Notes under the pieces: generated by a model | Databases searched by the model: none | Told to the model about the DNA's origin: nothing | What the model saw: the letters and a program-made list of their open reading frames with translations, nothing else | Assembly (NCBI GenBank): GCA_024636425.1 | Contig: JAGXHB010000115.1 | Location: forward strand, 1 to 23,356 | Origin: Roseobacter sp. | GTDB lineage: Bacteria; Pseudomonadota; Alphaproteobacteria; Rhodobacterales; Rhodobacteraceae | Reading direction: 5' to 3' | Length of the DNA stretch: 23,356 nt | Position numbers and translations under genes: made by a program | Part shown: positions 7,515 through 15,559 of the stretch, piece by piece | Layout: the number at the start of each line of letters is the position of its first letter | How positions within the stretch are numbered: the stretch's first letter is position 1

Positions 7515-7539
7515 GGAACAAATCCAATTTCGTTCTGTT
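7515..7539 (+). promoter_or_regulatory. Weak EcfG-type promoter candidate before the dehydrogenase gene
   Basis: GGAAC (7515-7519), 17 bases, then GTT (7537-7539), preceded by T rather than the consensus C. It lies about 70 bp before the dehydrogenase ATG. It matches the GGAAC-N16/17-CGTT pattern less well than the site before the Crp/Fnr gene, but the downstream product belongs to a family often found in general stress regulons. Confidence 0.3.
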
Positions 7540-7608
7540 TTCTTCCAAGGGGAATGACGCCTGTCCTCTCGCGGCACGCGTCATTTTCAAACTTGAAAGG
7601 AGCACAGG

Positions 7609-8460
7609 ATGAGCGAAGATTTTAACCCCATATCAAGTCCACAGCGCCAGCCCGGACTTGAGTATGAAATGGACCCGGCACCCGACTATGCGCCCCGCTA
7701 TGAAGGCTCAGGACGGCTTGCCGACAAGGTTGCGCTGATCACCGGTGGCGACTCCGGTATAGGGCGCGCAACAGCCATTCTTTATGCCCGCGAAGGTGCC
7801 AAGGTCGCGATCGTCTACAAGGACGAAGACGATGATGCCGAAAAGACCAGGGCATTGATCGAGGATGAAGGTTCGCAAGCCTTGTTGATCGCTGGCGATG
7901 TCGGGGAAAAGGCATTCTGCAAGGAGGCTGTGCAACAAACCCTCGCCCAGTTCGGCAAGCTTGATATCGTCGTCAACAACGCAGGCGAACAGCATGCTCA
8001 GGAAAACCCGGAAGACATCGAGGAAGCACAGATCGAACGCACGTTCCGGACAAACATCTTCGGGACGATCTTCATGACCCAGGCAGCCTTGCCACATCTG
8101 AAAAAGGGTGCCCGGATTATCTGCGTGACGTCAATTACCGCCTTCAAAGGACAGGATCTTCTGATCGACTACGCCTCCACCAAGGGCGCAATACTTGCAT
8201 TCCTGCGCGCCATGTCCAGCAAACTTGCGCCTGAAGGTATCTTGGTTAACGGCGTGGCTCCTGGTCCGATCTGGACGCCGCTGATCCCCGTCTCCTTCCC
8301 CGAAGATGCGGTCAAGAATTTTGGCAAGAGCTCACCTTTGGGGCGTCCGGGACAACCCAATGAAGTGGCCCCTGCCCTGCTCTTTCTGGCCAGCGAGGAT
8401 TCTTCCTATATGACCGGGCAAGTCCTCCACCCAAACGGCGGCACATTGGTCGGGGGGTAG
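7609..8460 (+). CDS. Short-chain dehydrogenase/reductase, YghA/general-stress type
   Basis: 283 residues, a soluble classical SDR with an N-terminal extension of about 36 residues (PQRQPGLEYEMDP...), as in YghA and Bacillus general stress protein 39. Rossmann motif GGDSGIG (46-52), NNAG (123-126), catalytic S175, Y188 and K192 (YASTK) and the PGPIWTPL loop are present, so it should be an active NAD(P)-dependent oxidoreductase. The substrate is unknown; related proteins are called aldehyde or alcohol reductases. AAAGGAGC lies 6-7 bases before the ATG. It has its own 111-bp upstream region with a possible EcfG-like promoter and follows the kinase/receiver pair. It converges with the next dehydrogenase, from which it differs in subfamily, so it is not a tandem duplicate. 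Confidence 0.93.
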   Translation: MSEDFNPISSPQRQPGLEYEMDPAPDYAPRYEGSGRLADKVALITGGDSGIGRATAILYAREGAKVAIVYKDEDDDAEKTRALIEDEGSQALLIAGDVGEKAFCKEAVQQTLAQFGKLDIVVNNAGEQHAQENPEDIEEAQIERTFRTNIFGTIFMTQAALPHLKKGARIICVTSITAFKGQDLLIDYASTKGAILAFLRAMSSKLAPEGILVNGVAPGPIWTPLIPVSFPEDAVKNFGKSSPLGRPGQPNEVAPALLFLASEDSSYMTGQVLHPNGGTLVGG

Positions 8461-8492
8461 GCCCTCGCTGTTCGCCGACACGAAAGCAGGGC
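8461..8492. terminator. Hairpin between two convergent dehydrogenase genes
   Basis: GCCCT/AGGGC, GCT/AGC and TTCG/CGAA pair in order, with single-base bulges at 8466 and 8470 and a six-base loop (8475-8480): 12 pairs in all. It starts right after the stop at 8460 and ends ten bases before the opposing gene's stop. There is no T-run on either strand, so it is at best a bidirectional 3'-end stem or a Rho-assisted terminator. Confidence 0.4.
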
Positions 8493-8502
8493 GGGGCCAT
8501 CC

Positions 8503-9273
8503 TCAAAGCTTCATCCCGCCCAGTTCAGCAACGCCGACGAAGCTGCGGTTCCAGGTGGGGCTGATCAATACCTCGTTGATGCAAACATGGGCTGGCGCTT
8601 CGGCAATGTAGCGGACCATCGCGCCCAGATCATCGGCTTGCAGCATCTTGGCCAGATCCTCGTCAGACGGAGGCTTGGGCCGCGATTGCATGATCGGTGT
8701 CGCGACTTCACCCGGCATCAGTGCCGTGCAGCGAATACCATTCACGCCTTCGTCCTGATTGATCGAATGGCTTAGCGCTACCACCGCATGCTTTGACGCG
8801 GTGTAGGCTGGTCCTGTCAGGCGCGATGGATGCCGCCCGGCCCAGGACGAGGTCAGGATCAAGGTGCCGCTCCCTTGCTCCCGCATCCGTGGCAGCACTG
8901 CAAGGACACCGTTCATTACACCGTTGAGGTTGATATCCACGACTTTGGCGAAATCTGCGGGTGTGATGGCAGACACGCTTCGGTTGGGCACGTTGATCCC
9001 CGCGTTGGCCATGAAAATATCGAGCCTGCCCAATCGTGCGATCAGGTCATCTGCCACTGCTTGGGTCGCTTCAGCATCCACGACGTCCAGCTGTGCGGTT
9101 TCAACCTCTCCCCCAGCGGCGACGATGTCGCTGGCAACGCGGTCAAGCTCTTGCTGACGGCGCCCCGACAAGACGACATACGCCCCGCCTGCTGCCAGCG
9201 CCTTGGCAGATGCCTCTCCAATACCGCCGCCCGCGCCTGTGACCCAAGCGACCTTTCCCTCCAACATTGGCAT
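8503..9273 (-). CDS. Short-chain dehydrogenase/reductase
   Basis: 256 residues from the ATG at 9273, which is preceded by AAGGGAGC at a proper distance. An in-frame ATG at 9330 would add 19 poorly conserved residues without a ribosome site. It is a classical SDR with TGAGGGIG (12-19), ANAG (89-92), TSS (141-143), and Y157 and K161 (YTASK), so the cofactor site and catalytic residues are intact. The GRRQQEL stretch after beta-2 suggests NADP(H) preference. No TM segment. The substrate is unknown; the sequence resembles the broad 3-oxoacyl-ACP-reductase/FabG-like or YdfG-like group. It is transcribed alone, in the direction away from the ugp operon that precedes it on the same strand, 112 bp downstream of ugpC. 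Confidence 0.9.
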   Translation of the reverse strand: MPMLEGKVAWVTGAGGGIGEASAKALAAGGAYVVLSGRRQQELDRVASDIVAAGGEVETAQLDVVDAEATQAVADDLIARLGRLDIFMANAGINVPNRSVSAITPADFAKVVDINLNGVMNGVLAVLPRMREQGSGTLILTSSWAGRHPSRLTGPAYTASKHAVVALSHSINQDEGVNGIRCTALMPGEVATPIMQSRPKPPSDEDLAKMLQADDLGAMVRYIAEAPAHVCINEVLISPTWNRSFVGVAELGGMKL

Positions 9274-9351
9274 TTCTGCTCCCTTTCCGATGTGATCCGG
9301 TTCAGGGAATGATCCTAGCGATAGATCCAAGATGCGAAAGGCCCCTCGTGC

Positions 9352-9389
9352 CTGATCATCCTTTTATGGCCTATGCCTTAGGTGATCAG
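9352..9389. repeat. Inverted repeat at the 3' end of ugpC
   Basis: CTGATCATCCT (9352-9362) pairs with AGGTGATCAG (9380-9389) with one bulged T, around a 17-base loop. It overlaps the ugpC stop codon and precedes the dehydrogenase gene on the same strand. It may be a 3'-end stem of the ugp mRNA; there is no T-run after it. Confidence 0.3.
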
Positions 9390-10396
9390 ACGGCCTGCCC
9401 TTGAGCATCAAAAAGTTTCTGATCACGCACGCTCCACCCCAGCTTGACCTCGGACCCTTCGGAGGGGCGCGGTGCGGCTGCGTCCTGGCGGATCGTCACG
9501 ATGGAGCCGTCGCCCAGTTTCGCATGAACCAGCGTTTCGGCGCCCAACGCTTCGGTATAAAGCACCGTCGCATTGGCGCGCGTTCCATCCGGGGCGTCAA
9601 TCTGCATGTGTTCGGGCCGCACACCGATGCGGGCGGCACCGGCGGGAGCAGCACCCGCAATTGACGCCGGCAGAAAGTTCATCGGCGGCGATCCGATGAA
9701 GCTGGCGACGAATTCGGTCTTGGGGTTTGCGTACACCTCCAGCGGCGGGCCGATCTGATCTGCCCGCCCGTCATTCATCACGATCATGCGGTCAGCAAGG
9801 GTCATCGCTTCGACCTGATCGTGCGTGACATAAAGCGAAGTCACCCCGAGCCGCCGCTGCAACTGCTTGATCTCAAGACGCATCTGAACGCGCAGCTTGG
9901 CATCAAGGTTCGAAAGTGGTTCATCGAACAGAAAGACGGACGGCTTGCGCACGATCGCCCGCCCCATGGCGACCCGCTGGCGCTGCCCACCAGACAATTC
10001 ACGCGGACGACGATCCAGATAGGGTTCAATCTGCAACAGCTTGGCGGCTTCGGCCACACGCTCGGCAATCTCGGCTTTGGGGCGGCCGGCGATTTTCAAG
10101 CCATATGCCATGTTGTCGAACACCGACATGTGTGGATAGAGCGCATAGTTCTGGAACACCATCGCGATGTCGCGCTCCATCGGTTCACGCTCGTTCACGC
10201 GCTGCCCGCCAATCTGGACCTCCCCCGAAGTCACGGTTTCAAGCCCCGCGACCATGCGCAAAAGCGTCGACTTTCCGCAGCCCGACGGTCCGACAATCAC
10301 GATGAATTCGCCCTCGGCAATGTCGATATCGACGCCGTGGATCACCTCGGTCTTGCCAAAGCTTTTACGGATATCTTCTAGTCTTACGGTCGCCAT
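9386..10396 (-). CDS. ugpC: sn-glycerol-3-phosphate ABC transporter, ATP-binding protein UgpC
   Basis: 336 residues of the MalK/UgpC type. The nucleotide-binding domain has Walker A GPSGCGKS (36-43), Q-loop Q82, signature LSGGQ (134-138), Walker B FLFDEP (155-160) and the switch H192 (YVTHDQ). A C-terminal TOBE/OB regulatory domain follows (about 235-336, including GVRPEHMQI). It is the peripheral cytoplasmic ATPase driving glycerol-3-phosphate (and glycerophosphodiester) import. It is the last gene of ugpBAEC, two bases after the ugpE stop. The Shine-Dalgarno is weak, so translation is probably coupled to ugpE. MalK-type subunits can serve several sugar transporters, but the operon position assigns it to Ugp. 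Confidence 0.93.
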   Translation of the reverse strand: MATVRLEDIRKSFGKTEVIHGVDIDIAEGEFIVIVGPSGCGKSTLLRMVAGLETVTSGEVQIGGQRVNEREPMERDIAMVFQNYALYPHMSVFDNMAYGLKIAGRPKAEIAERVAEAAKLLQIEPYLDRRPRELSGGQRQRVAMGRAIVRKPSVFLFDEPLSNLDAKLRVQMRLEIKQLQRRLGVTSLYVTHDQVEAMTLADRMIVMNDGRADQIGPPLEVYANPKTEFVASFIGSPPMNFLPASIAGAAPAGAARIGVRPEHMQIDAPDGTRANATVLYTEALGAETLVHAKLGDGSIVTIRQDAAAPRPSEGSEVKLGWSVRDQKLFDAQGQAV

Positions 10397-10398
10397 TA

Positions 10399-11307
10399 TT
10401 ATTTCTCGCTGTCTACAAGGCCGCGGATGAAGAGCTTCTGCATCGAAATCACCACGATGACCGGCGGTATCATCGCAAGGATTGACGTGGCCATGATCAC
10501 CGGCCAGTCGGCAATATCATCACCCGAGGGGAACATCTGACGGATGCCCATCACAATGGTGTTCATCGACGGATCCGTCGTGATCAGCAGCGGCCACAAA
10601 TACTGGTTCCAGCCGTAGATGAACAGAATGACAAAGAGTGCGGCGATATTTGTGCGGCTCATCGGCAGCAGGATGTCCCAGAAGAACCGCATCGGTCCTG
10701 CTCCGTCTACGCGGGCAGCCTCGGCCAGCTCGTCCGGAACTGTCATGAAAAACTGTCGGAACAGGAAAGTTGCCGTAGCGGAGGCGATCAGCGGAAAGAT
10801 CAGACCCGAATAGCTGTTGAGCATGCCAAAACCCGCAACAACCTCGTAGGTCGGCACGATCCTGACCTCGACCGGCAACATCAGGGTCAGAAAGATCATC
10901 CAAAAGAAAAACCTGCGCCCCGGAAACCGGAAATAGACGATCGCAAAGGCCGACAGCAGCGAGATCACAATCTTACCAAACGAGATGCCAAGCGCCATGA
11001 TCAATGAATTCAGCATCATCATCGCGACTGGAGAGTTGACTCCGGCCACCAGCGCCTTGCGATAATTCTCGAAGAACTGATCACCGGGCAGCAGCGGCAT
11101 CGGCGGCGAGACGATTTCAGGCTGCGTCACCGTGGACGCGACAAAGGCCAGCCAGATCGGAAAGAAAATGAACAGCAACCCGATGATCAGCCCCACATGG
11201 GTCATCACAAGGCCAAAGCCACGCCGTTCGACCATTCCTTCGGCAGCGGGGGTGCGACCGGACTTTACCGGCGCCACCTCGGCGGCAAGGGCATCACGGG
11301 CGGTCAA
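10399..11307 (-). CDS. ugpE: sn-glycerol-3-phosphate ABC transporter, permease UgpE
   Basis: 302 residues with about six membrane segments. It matches the E. coli UgpE pattern closely by eye: MLPVEVRI, SATATFLFRQFFMT, the EAARVDGAGPMRFFWDILLP coupling motif (EAA loop), FIYGWNQYLWPLLITTD and the terminal RGLVDSEK. It forms the inner-membrane channel with UgpA. The chosen start is TTG at 11307, which overlaps the ugpA stop (TTGA) and has GGAGGG eight bases upstream. An ATG at 11235 (residue 25) fits the E. coli N-terminus, but its AAGGA abuts the codon directly. The first 24 residues are therefore uncertain. Confidence 0.93.
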   Translation of the reverse strand: MTARDALAAEVAPVKSGRTPAAEGMVERRGFGLVMTHVGLIIGLLFIFFPIWLAFVASTVTQPEIVSPPMPLLPGDQFFENYRKALVAGVNSPVAMMMLNSLIMALGISFGKIVISLLSAFAIVYFRFPGRRFFFWMIFLTLMLPVEVRIVPTYEVVAGFGMLNSYSGLIFPLIASATATFLFRQFFMTVPDELAEAARVDGAGPMRFFWDILLPMSRTNIAALFVILFIYGWNQYLWPLLITTDPSMNTIVMGIRQMFPSGDDIADWPVIMATSILAMIPPVIVVISMQKLFIRGLVDSEK

Positions 11308-12185
11308 TAGTGCACCCTCCGCTCGATGAACTTGAACTGCACGATTGTCAGCACACCGACGATCAGCAGCAAGATTACCGACTGCGCGGCAGACGACCCC
11401 AGATCCTGCCCAACAAAACCATCGCTATAGACCTTGTACACCAGAATGGTCGTGGATTGCTGCGGGCCGCCGGATGTGATCGTGTGGATCACCCCGAAGG
11501 TCTCGAAAAAAGCATAGACAATATTGACCACCAGCAGGAAAAACGTGGTCGGCGACAAGAGCGGGAAAACGATCGTGCGAAAGCGTGTCCAGAAATGCGC
11601 ACCATCAATCGCGGCGGCTTCGATCACGCTGCGGGGGATCGCCTGCAGCCCGGCAAGGAAAAACAGGAAGTTGTAACTGATCCGCCCCCAAGCTGATGCG
11701 ACAACGACAAGTCCCATCGCCTCTTCGCCGTTCAACACATGGTTCCAGTCATAGCCAAGCACACCCAGATACCATGTGACGATCCCGACACGGGTGTTGA
11801 ACATGAACAGCCACAAAACGCCCGCGACCGCAGGGGCAACGGCATAAGGCCAGATTAGCAAGGTGCGATACACGCCCGATCCCTTGATCAGCCGATCCGC
11901 CAGCACGGCAAGATAAAGCGCGATCCCCATCGACACGACCGTGACCAACACGGAAAAGATCGCTGTGGTGACAAATGAAGCGCGGTAATAGGAATTTCCG
12001 AACAGATATTCGAAGTTGCCCAGTCCGACAAATTGCATCGACAGACCGAACGGGTCGGGAATGTAGAGCGACTGCCAGATCGCCTGCCCCGCCGGATAGA
12101 AAAAGAAGACAGCCGTGATCGCCAACTGCGGCAGAACCAGCAGCAAGGGCAGCCAAAGGCCTTTGAACGTGACACGCTTTTCCAT
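11304..12185 (-). CDS. ugpA: sn-glycerol-3-phosphate ABC transporter, permease UgpA
   Basis: 293 residues with about six membrane segments. Strong UgpA resemblance: WPYAVAPAVAGVLWLFMFN, GYDWNHVLNG, SYNFLFFLAGLQAIPRS, the EAAAIDGAHFWTRFRTIVFP coupling loop, TSGGPQQSTT and DLGSSAAQSV. It pairs with UgpE as the inner-membrane pore. The ATG at 12185 has no Shine-Dalgarno: the five bases directly before it are T, and before those lies the strong hairpin 12195-12221. Even so, MEKRVTFKGLWLP is the expected N-terminus for the family. Its output is probably well below that of ugpB. It overlaps ugpE by four bases. Confidence 0.94.
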   Translation of the reverse strand: MEKRVTFKGLWLPLLLVLPQLAITAVFFFYPAGQAIWQSLYIPDPFGLSMQFVGLGNFEYLFGNSYYRASFVTTAIFSVLVTVVSMGIALYLAVLADRLIKGSGVYRTLLIWPYAVAPAVAGVLWLFMFNTRVGIVTWYLGVLGYDWNHVLNGEEAMGLVVVASAWGRISYNFLFFLAGLQAIPRSVIEAAAIDGAHFWTRFRTIVFPLLSPTTFFLLVVNIVYAFFETFGVIHTITSGGPQQSTTILVYKVYSDGFVGQDLGSSAAQSVILLLIVGVLTIVQFKFIERRVHY

Positions 12186-12221
12186 AAAAATTCAGCGCGC
12201 CCCGGCAGAACCGGGGCGCGC
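12186..12221 (-). terminator. Hairpin plus U-run between ugpB and ugpA (attenuator/3'-end stem)
   Basis: On the minus strand GCGCGCCCCGG and CCGGGGCGCGC form a perfect 11-bp GC-rich stem with a five-base loop. TGAA and five T residues follow, immediately before the ugpA ATG. This has the form of an intrinsic terminator inside the operon. In ABC transporter operons such stems after the binding-protein gene commonly stabilise its mRNA and limit readthrough, giving excess binding protein. Confidence 0.7.
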
Positions 12222-12229
12222 CTGATAGC

Positions 12230-13540
12230 TTAGCGGTTGGCTTGTTCGAAGCGGCGCAGCAATTCATTGCCACGCTCTACAGCCGTGTCCAAAGCCGCTT
12301 GCGCTTCCTTGTCACCGGCCCAAACCGCTTCCAGTTCCTCGTCGATGATCGTGCGGATCTGGTCAAAGTTGCCCAAACGCAGACCTTTGGAGTTTTCGGT
12401 CGGCTCATTCGCCGTCATCTGCTTGACCGCAACATCGGTACCCACGTTTTCCTCGTAGAAACCCTGTTCGCGGGTCAGATCAGCCGCTGCCTGCGTGATC
12501 GGCAGATAGCCTGTGTCCTGATGCCATTGGGCCTGGATTTCGGGCGAGCTAAGGAAGTTCAGGAATTCTGCAACGCCTTTGTATTCCTCGTCGTCCTGAC
12601 CTTCCATCACCCAAAGCGACGCGCCGCCGATGATTGTGTTCTGCGGTGCCCCCTCGACATCGGACCAGTAGGGCAGCGGACGCACGTCAAATTCGAACTG
12701 CGCTTCGGACTTGATGCCTGCGTAGCCAGCCGAGCTTTCTGTGAAAAGGGCACATTCGCCGGCACGGAAGTTCGCACCACCTTCGTTGCGACGACCCGCA
12801 TAGACGAATTTGCCGTCCTGCGCCCATTCGCCCATCGTCTCAATGTGCTTCACCTGAAGCGCGTCGTTGAACACGAGTTCGGTATCAGTTCCGCCAAAGC
12901 CGTTCGCTTGGGTTGCGAAAGGCGCGTTGTGATAAGCAGACAGGTTTTCCAGATGGATCCAGCTTTGCCACGCGGTCGTCAGCGGGCAGCTGCTGCCTGC
13001 GTCCTTGACCTGCGTCAGGACATCGGAAACTTGTTCCCATGTCGAAAGGTCCGTGTCCGGGTCGACGCCAGCCGCTTCAAGCGCGTCGCGGTTGACCCAA
13101 AGGACCGGCGTGGAGGAGTTGAACGGCAACGACAGCATCTCGCCATCGTTCGATGTGTAATACCCTTTGACCGAACCGATGTATTCATCGGAATCGAACT
13201 CGGCACCGGCCTCTTCCATGACTTCGTAAACAGGTTTTACCGCGCCCTCGGCGGCCATCATCGTGGCGGTGCCGACTTCGAACACCATCAGGATGTCAGG
13301 CTGTTCGCCCGCACGGAACGCCGCGATACCTGCGTTCAGCGCCTCCGAATAGTTACCCTTGTGGGTCGCTGTCACCTTGTAGTCAGATTGCTGGGCGTTG
13401 AACGTCTCGACCTGCGCATCGACCAGCTCACCCAAGCGACCCGTGAAGGCGTGCCAGAATTCGATTTCAGTTTGCGCCATAGCCGGACCAGCCAGAACTG
13501 TGGCCGCAACAGACGCGCGCAAAGTATTTTTCAAGATCAT
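12230..13540 (-). CDS. ugpB: sn-glycerol-3-phosphate ABC transporter, periplasmic binding protein UgpB
   Basis: 436 residues. A 22-residue Sec signal peptide (positively charged start, hydrophobic core, AMA before Q23) exports it to the periplasm. The mature part matches UgpB closely: IEFWHAFTG, KGNYSEALNAGIAAFRAG, FEVGTATMMA, PFNSSTPVLW, IIGGASLWVM, WHQDTGYLPIT, LTREQGFYEENVG, KGLRLGN and ALDTAVERGNELLRRFE. It captures glycerol-3-phosphate for the UgpAEC channel. GGAGG lies nine bases before the ATG, a strong site that fits the high expression expected of a binding protein. It leads the ugpBAEC operon. The 5' region contains a partial match to a Pho box. Confidence 0.96.
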   Translation of the reverse strand: MILKNTLRASVAATVLAGPAMAQTEIEFWHAFTGRLGELVDAQVETFNAQQSDYKVTATHKGNYSEALNAGIAAFRAGEQPDILMVFEVGTATMMAAEGAVKPVYEVMEEAGAEFDSDEYIGSVKGYYTSNDGEMLSLPFNSSTPVLWVNRDALEAAGVDPDTDLSTWEQVSDVLTQVKDAGSSCPLTTAWQSWIHLENLSAYHNAPFATQANGFGGTDTELVFNDALQVKHIETMGEWAQDGKFVYAGRRNEGGANFRAGECALFTESSAGYAGIKSEAQFEFDVRPLPYWSDVEGAPQNTIIGGASLWVMEGQDDEEYKGVAEFLNFLSSPEIQAQWHQDTGYLPITQAAADLTREQGFYEENVGTDVAVKQMTANEPTENSKGLRLGNFDQIRTIIDEELEAVWAGDKEAQAALDTAVERGNELLRRFEQANR

Positions 13541-13633
13541 CGGGAATCCTCCAGAGTTTTCATTTCGCCTACTTTTTAACCAAGCTTAACGATAGCAAGC
13601 TCTGTAAGGCAAGACACTGACTTTCAGATGTTT

Positions 13634-13651
13634 GTTGCAGCTTCATGACGA
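13634..13651 (-). promoter_or_regulatory. Possible Pho box upstream of ugpB
   Basis: Read on the minus strand, TCGTCATGAAGCTGCAAC matches 11 of 18 positions of the PhoB consensus CTGTCATAAAACTGTCAT, including GTCAT and the second CTG. It lies about 95 bp upstream of the ugpB ATG. ugp operons are classical PhoB targets in enterobacteria and rhizobia. The second half is poor, so this is only suggestive. Confidence 0.25.
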
Positions 13652-13742
13652 TTTGCAATAAGTGACGCGCAGTTGCTGACCTGTCCGAAAGATTATAACC
13701 AAGCCGTACATGGTCTGCGTCATAGGGCGCGTTAAGGTGAGT

Positions 13743-15371
13743 ATGGAGAAAAAGGCGACGGCCCTCGACGTTCTGCGCCAACCGACGTTCCGGGCTTTGT
13801 GGCTCGCGACGTTGGTGTCCAACCTTGGCGGATTGATTCAAGCCGTCGCAGCCGCCTGGATGATGACCAGCCTGTCGGACAGCCGCAGCCTTGTCGCATT
13901 GGTACAGGCATCGACGACCTTGCCCATCATGCTTTTTTCACTGCCCTCGGGGGCGCTGGCTGACAGCTTTGACCGCCGCAAGATCATGCTGGCCGCATTG
14001 ACCTGGATGTTGCTGCTTTCACTGCTGCTCAGCGTGTTTGCGTACTACCAGCTGCTGACGCCATGGTTGCTGTTGGGGTTCACCTTCCTGATCGGGTCGG
14101 GTCAGGCGTTGTTCAACCCGTCGTGGCAGTCATCAATGGGCGACATTGTACCGAAAGAGGATATTCCTGCTGCTGTAACGCTCAACAGCATGGGCTTTAA
14201 CATGATGCGCAGCGTTGGGCCGGCAATTGGGGGGCTGATCGTCACCTTCGCAGGTGTCGCGGTCGCGTTTCTGGCGAACACGTTCAGCTACATCGCCATC
14301 ATCTTTGCGCTACTCCGGTGGGACAAGCCAAAAGTCGCAAAACTGCTTCCGCGAGAGGCTTTTGGTCCGGCGATCACGTCCGGCTTGCGGTATGTGGCGT
14401 TGTCCCCGGTGTTGTTGCGGGTGATGTTCCGCGCGTTCATTTTTGGTCTGGGTGCGGTTTCAATTCTAGCATTGTTGCCTGTGGTCGCGCGTGCGCAACT
14501 TGCCGGATCGGCCTTGTCCTATGGTATCTTGCTGGGGTGTTTCGGACTGGGGGCCATCGGTGGCGCAACGTTATCGGCGCAATTGCGGGCACGGTATCAG
14601 AACGAACGGATCGTGCGCGGTGCCTTTATTGCCATGGCCCTTGGCATCGTCGCCCTCAGCCTGAGCCGCAGCACTGTCTTGAGCGGATTGATCCTGCTGC
14701 CTTGTGGTGCGGCGTGGGTACTGGCGCTTTCGATCTTCAACGTGACCGTTCAGCTTTCGACGCCTCGCTGGGTGGTGGGCCGCGCCTTGGCAATCTATCA
14801 GGTCGCCGCCTTTGGTGGCATGGCAGGCGGCGCATGGCTTTGGGGGGCAATCGCGGAAAGTGGCGGACTGACCGAAGCGATGATATGCGCCGCCATCCCG
14901 CTTTTCATCGGCGCGGCTGTAGGCCACAAATTTCCGTTGGAGAACTTTGGCACTCTTGATCTGAACCCTCTGAACAAGTTTGTCGCGCCGTCCCTGAAAC
15001 TGGACCTCACACCGCGCAGCGGGCCGATCATGGTCATGGTAGATTACGAGATCGCACAGGATGACGTGCCCACATTCCTCAGCTTGATGGTCGAACGCAG
15101 GCGCATCCGCATCCGGGACGGCGCGCGCCGATGGGTGCTGATGCGCGATCTGGAAAACCCGGAAATCTGGACCGAAAGCTATCACGTCCCCACATGGGTG
15201 GAATATCTGCGCCACCATGAACGGCGCGTGACATCGGACGCTGGCGTCACTGAACGACTGCTTGCCTTGCACAAAGGGACGAACCCGCCCCATGTGCACC
15301 GCATGATCGAACGGCAGACCGTTCCCCGCGACAATGACGTATCACTCAAGCTGATCCCGGACGTCCACTAG
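13743..15371 (+). CDS. MFS_3-type transporter with soluble C-terminal domain
   Basis: 542 residues from the ATG at 13743 (AAGGTGA just upstream); an ATG at 13710 has no ribosome site. About ten to twelve membrane segments fill residues 10-405. The MFS loop signature is present as GALADSFDRRKIM, with LNSMGFNMMRSVGPAIGG as in enterobactin-exporter (EntS)-like proteins. The last about 125 residues are soluble and resemble a dimeric alpha/beta barrel (IMVMVDYEIAQDDVPTFLSLM ... WTESYHVPTWVEYLRHHERR), as in antibiotic-biosynthesis-monooxygenase-like domains. This fused form is the usual layout of the MFS_3 family. It probably exports a small molecule; the substrate is unknown. It is divergent from ugpB with a shared upstream region of about 200 bp. 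Confidence 0.88.
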   Translation: MEKKATALDVLRQPTFRALWLATLVSNLGGLIQAVAAAWMMTSLSDSRSLVALVQASTTLPIMLFSLPSGALADSFDRRKIMLAALTWMLLLSLLLSVFAYYQLLTPWLLLGFTFLIGSGQALFNPSWQSSMGDIVPKEDIPAAVTLNSMGFNMMRSVGPAIGGLIVTFAGVAVAFLANTFSYIAIIFALLRWDKPKVAKLLPREAFGPAITSGLRYVALSPVLLRVMFRAFIFGLGAVSILALLPVVARAQLAGSALSYGILLGCFGLGAIGGATLSAQLRARYQNERIVRGAFIAMALGIVALSLSRSTVLSGLILLPCGAAWVLALSIFNVTVQLSTPRWVVGRALAIYQVAAFGGMAGGAWLWGAIAESGGLTEAMICAAIPLFIGAAVGHKFPLENFGTLDLNPLNKFVAPSLKLDLTPRSGPIMVMVDYEIAQDDVPTFLSLMVERRRIRIRDGARRWVLMRDLENPEIWTESYHVPTWVEYLRHHERRVTSDAGVTERLLALHKGTNPPHVHRMIERQTVPRDNDVSLKLIPDVH

Positions 15372-15543
15372 ATACGCGAAATACCACGCCGCAGACTGTT
15401 GCCTTTTCCCGCACAAACATAAGCATCACGATGTTTTTGTTTCCCCGTCAAATTCTTGCCTTGTTTGGCTGTCATGTTGGTCTGGAAAGTCCTGATGGCC
15501 CCCTTCGGGTCAGCTTTCAGCGATAAACAGAGCATTTGTATAA

Positions 15544-15559
15544 CGCCGGTGAACCGGCG
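15544..15559. repeat. Perfect inverted repeat upstream of the RTX/Hint gene
   Basis: CGCCGG-TGAA-CCGGCG, a 6-bp GC stem with a four-base spacer, about 100 bp before the RTX/Hint start. No T-run follows. It may be an operator or a weak 5' structure in the 287-bp region between the exporter and the RTX gene, in which no other clear signal was seen. Confidence 0.3.

Noticed and set aside
7515..7534. GGAAC with CGTT only 11 bases downstream
   Set aside because: This spacing is too short for an EcfG promoter; the alternative GTT at 7537-7539 was used instead.
12242..13579. 445-codon open frame on the plus strand
   Set aside because: It lies antisense to ugpB, whose protein matches UgpB along its full length; the plus-strand translation is Arg/Cys-rich without recognisable motifs.
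14571..15299. 242-codon minus-strand open frame
   Set aside because: It is antisense to the exporter gene, which has coherent membrane segments and a good start.
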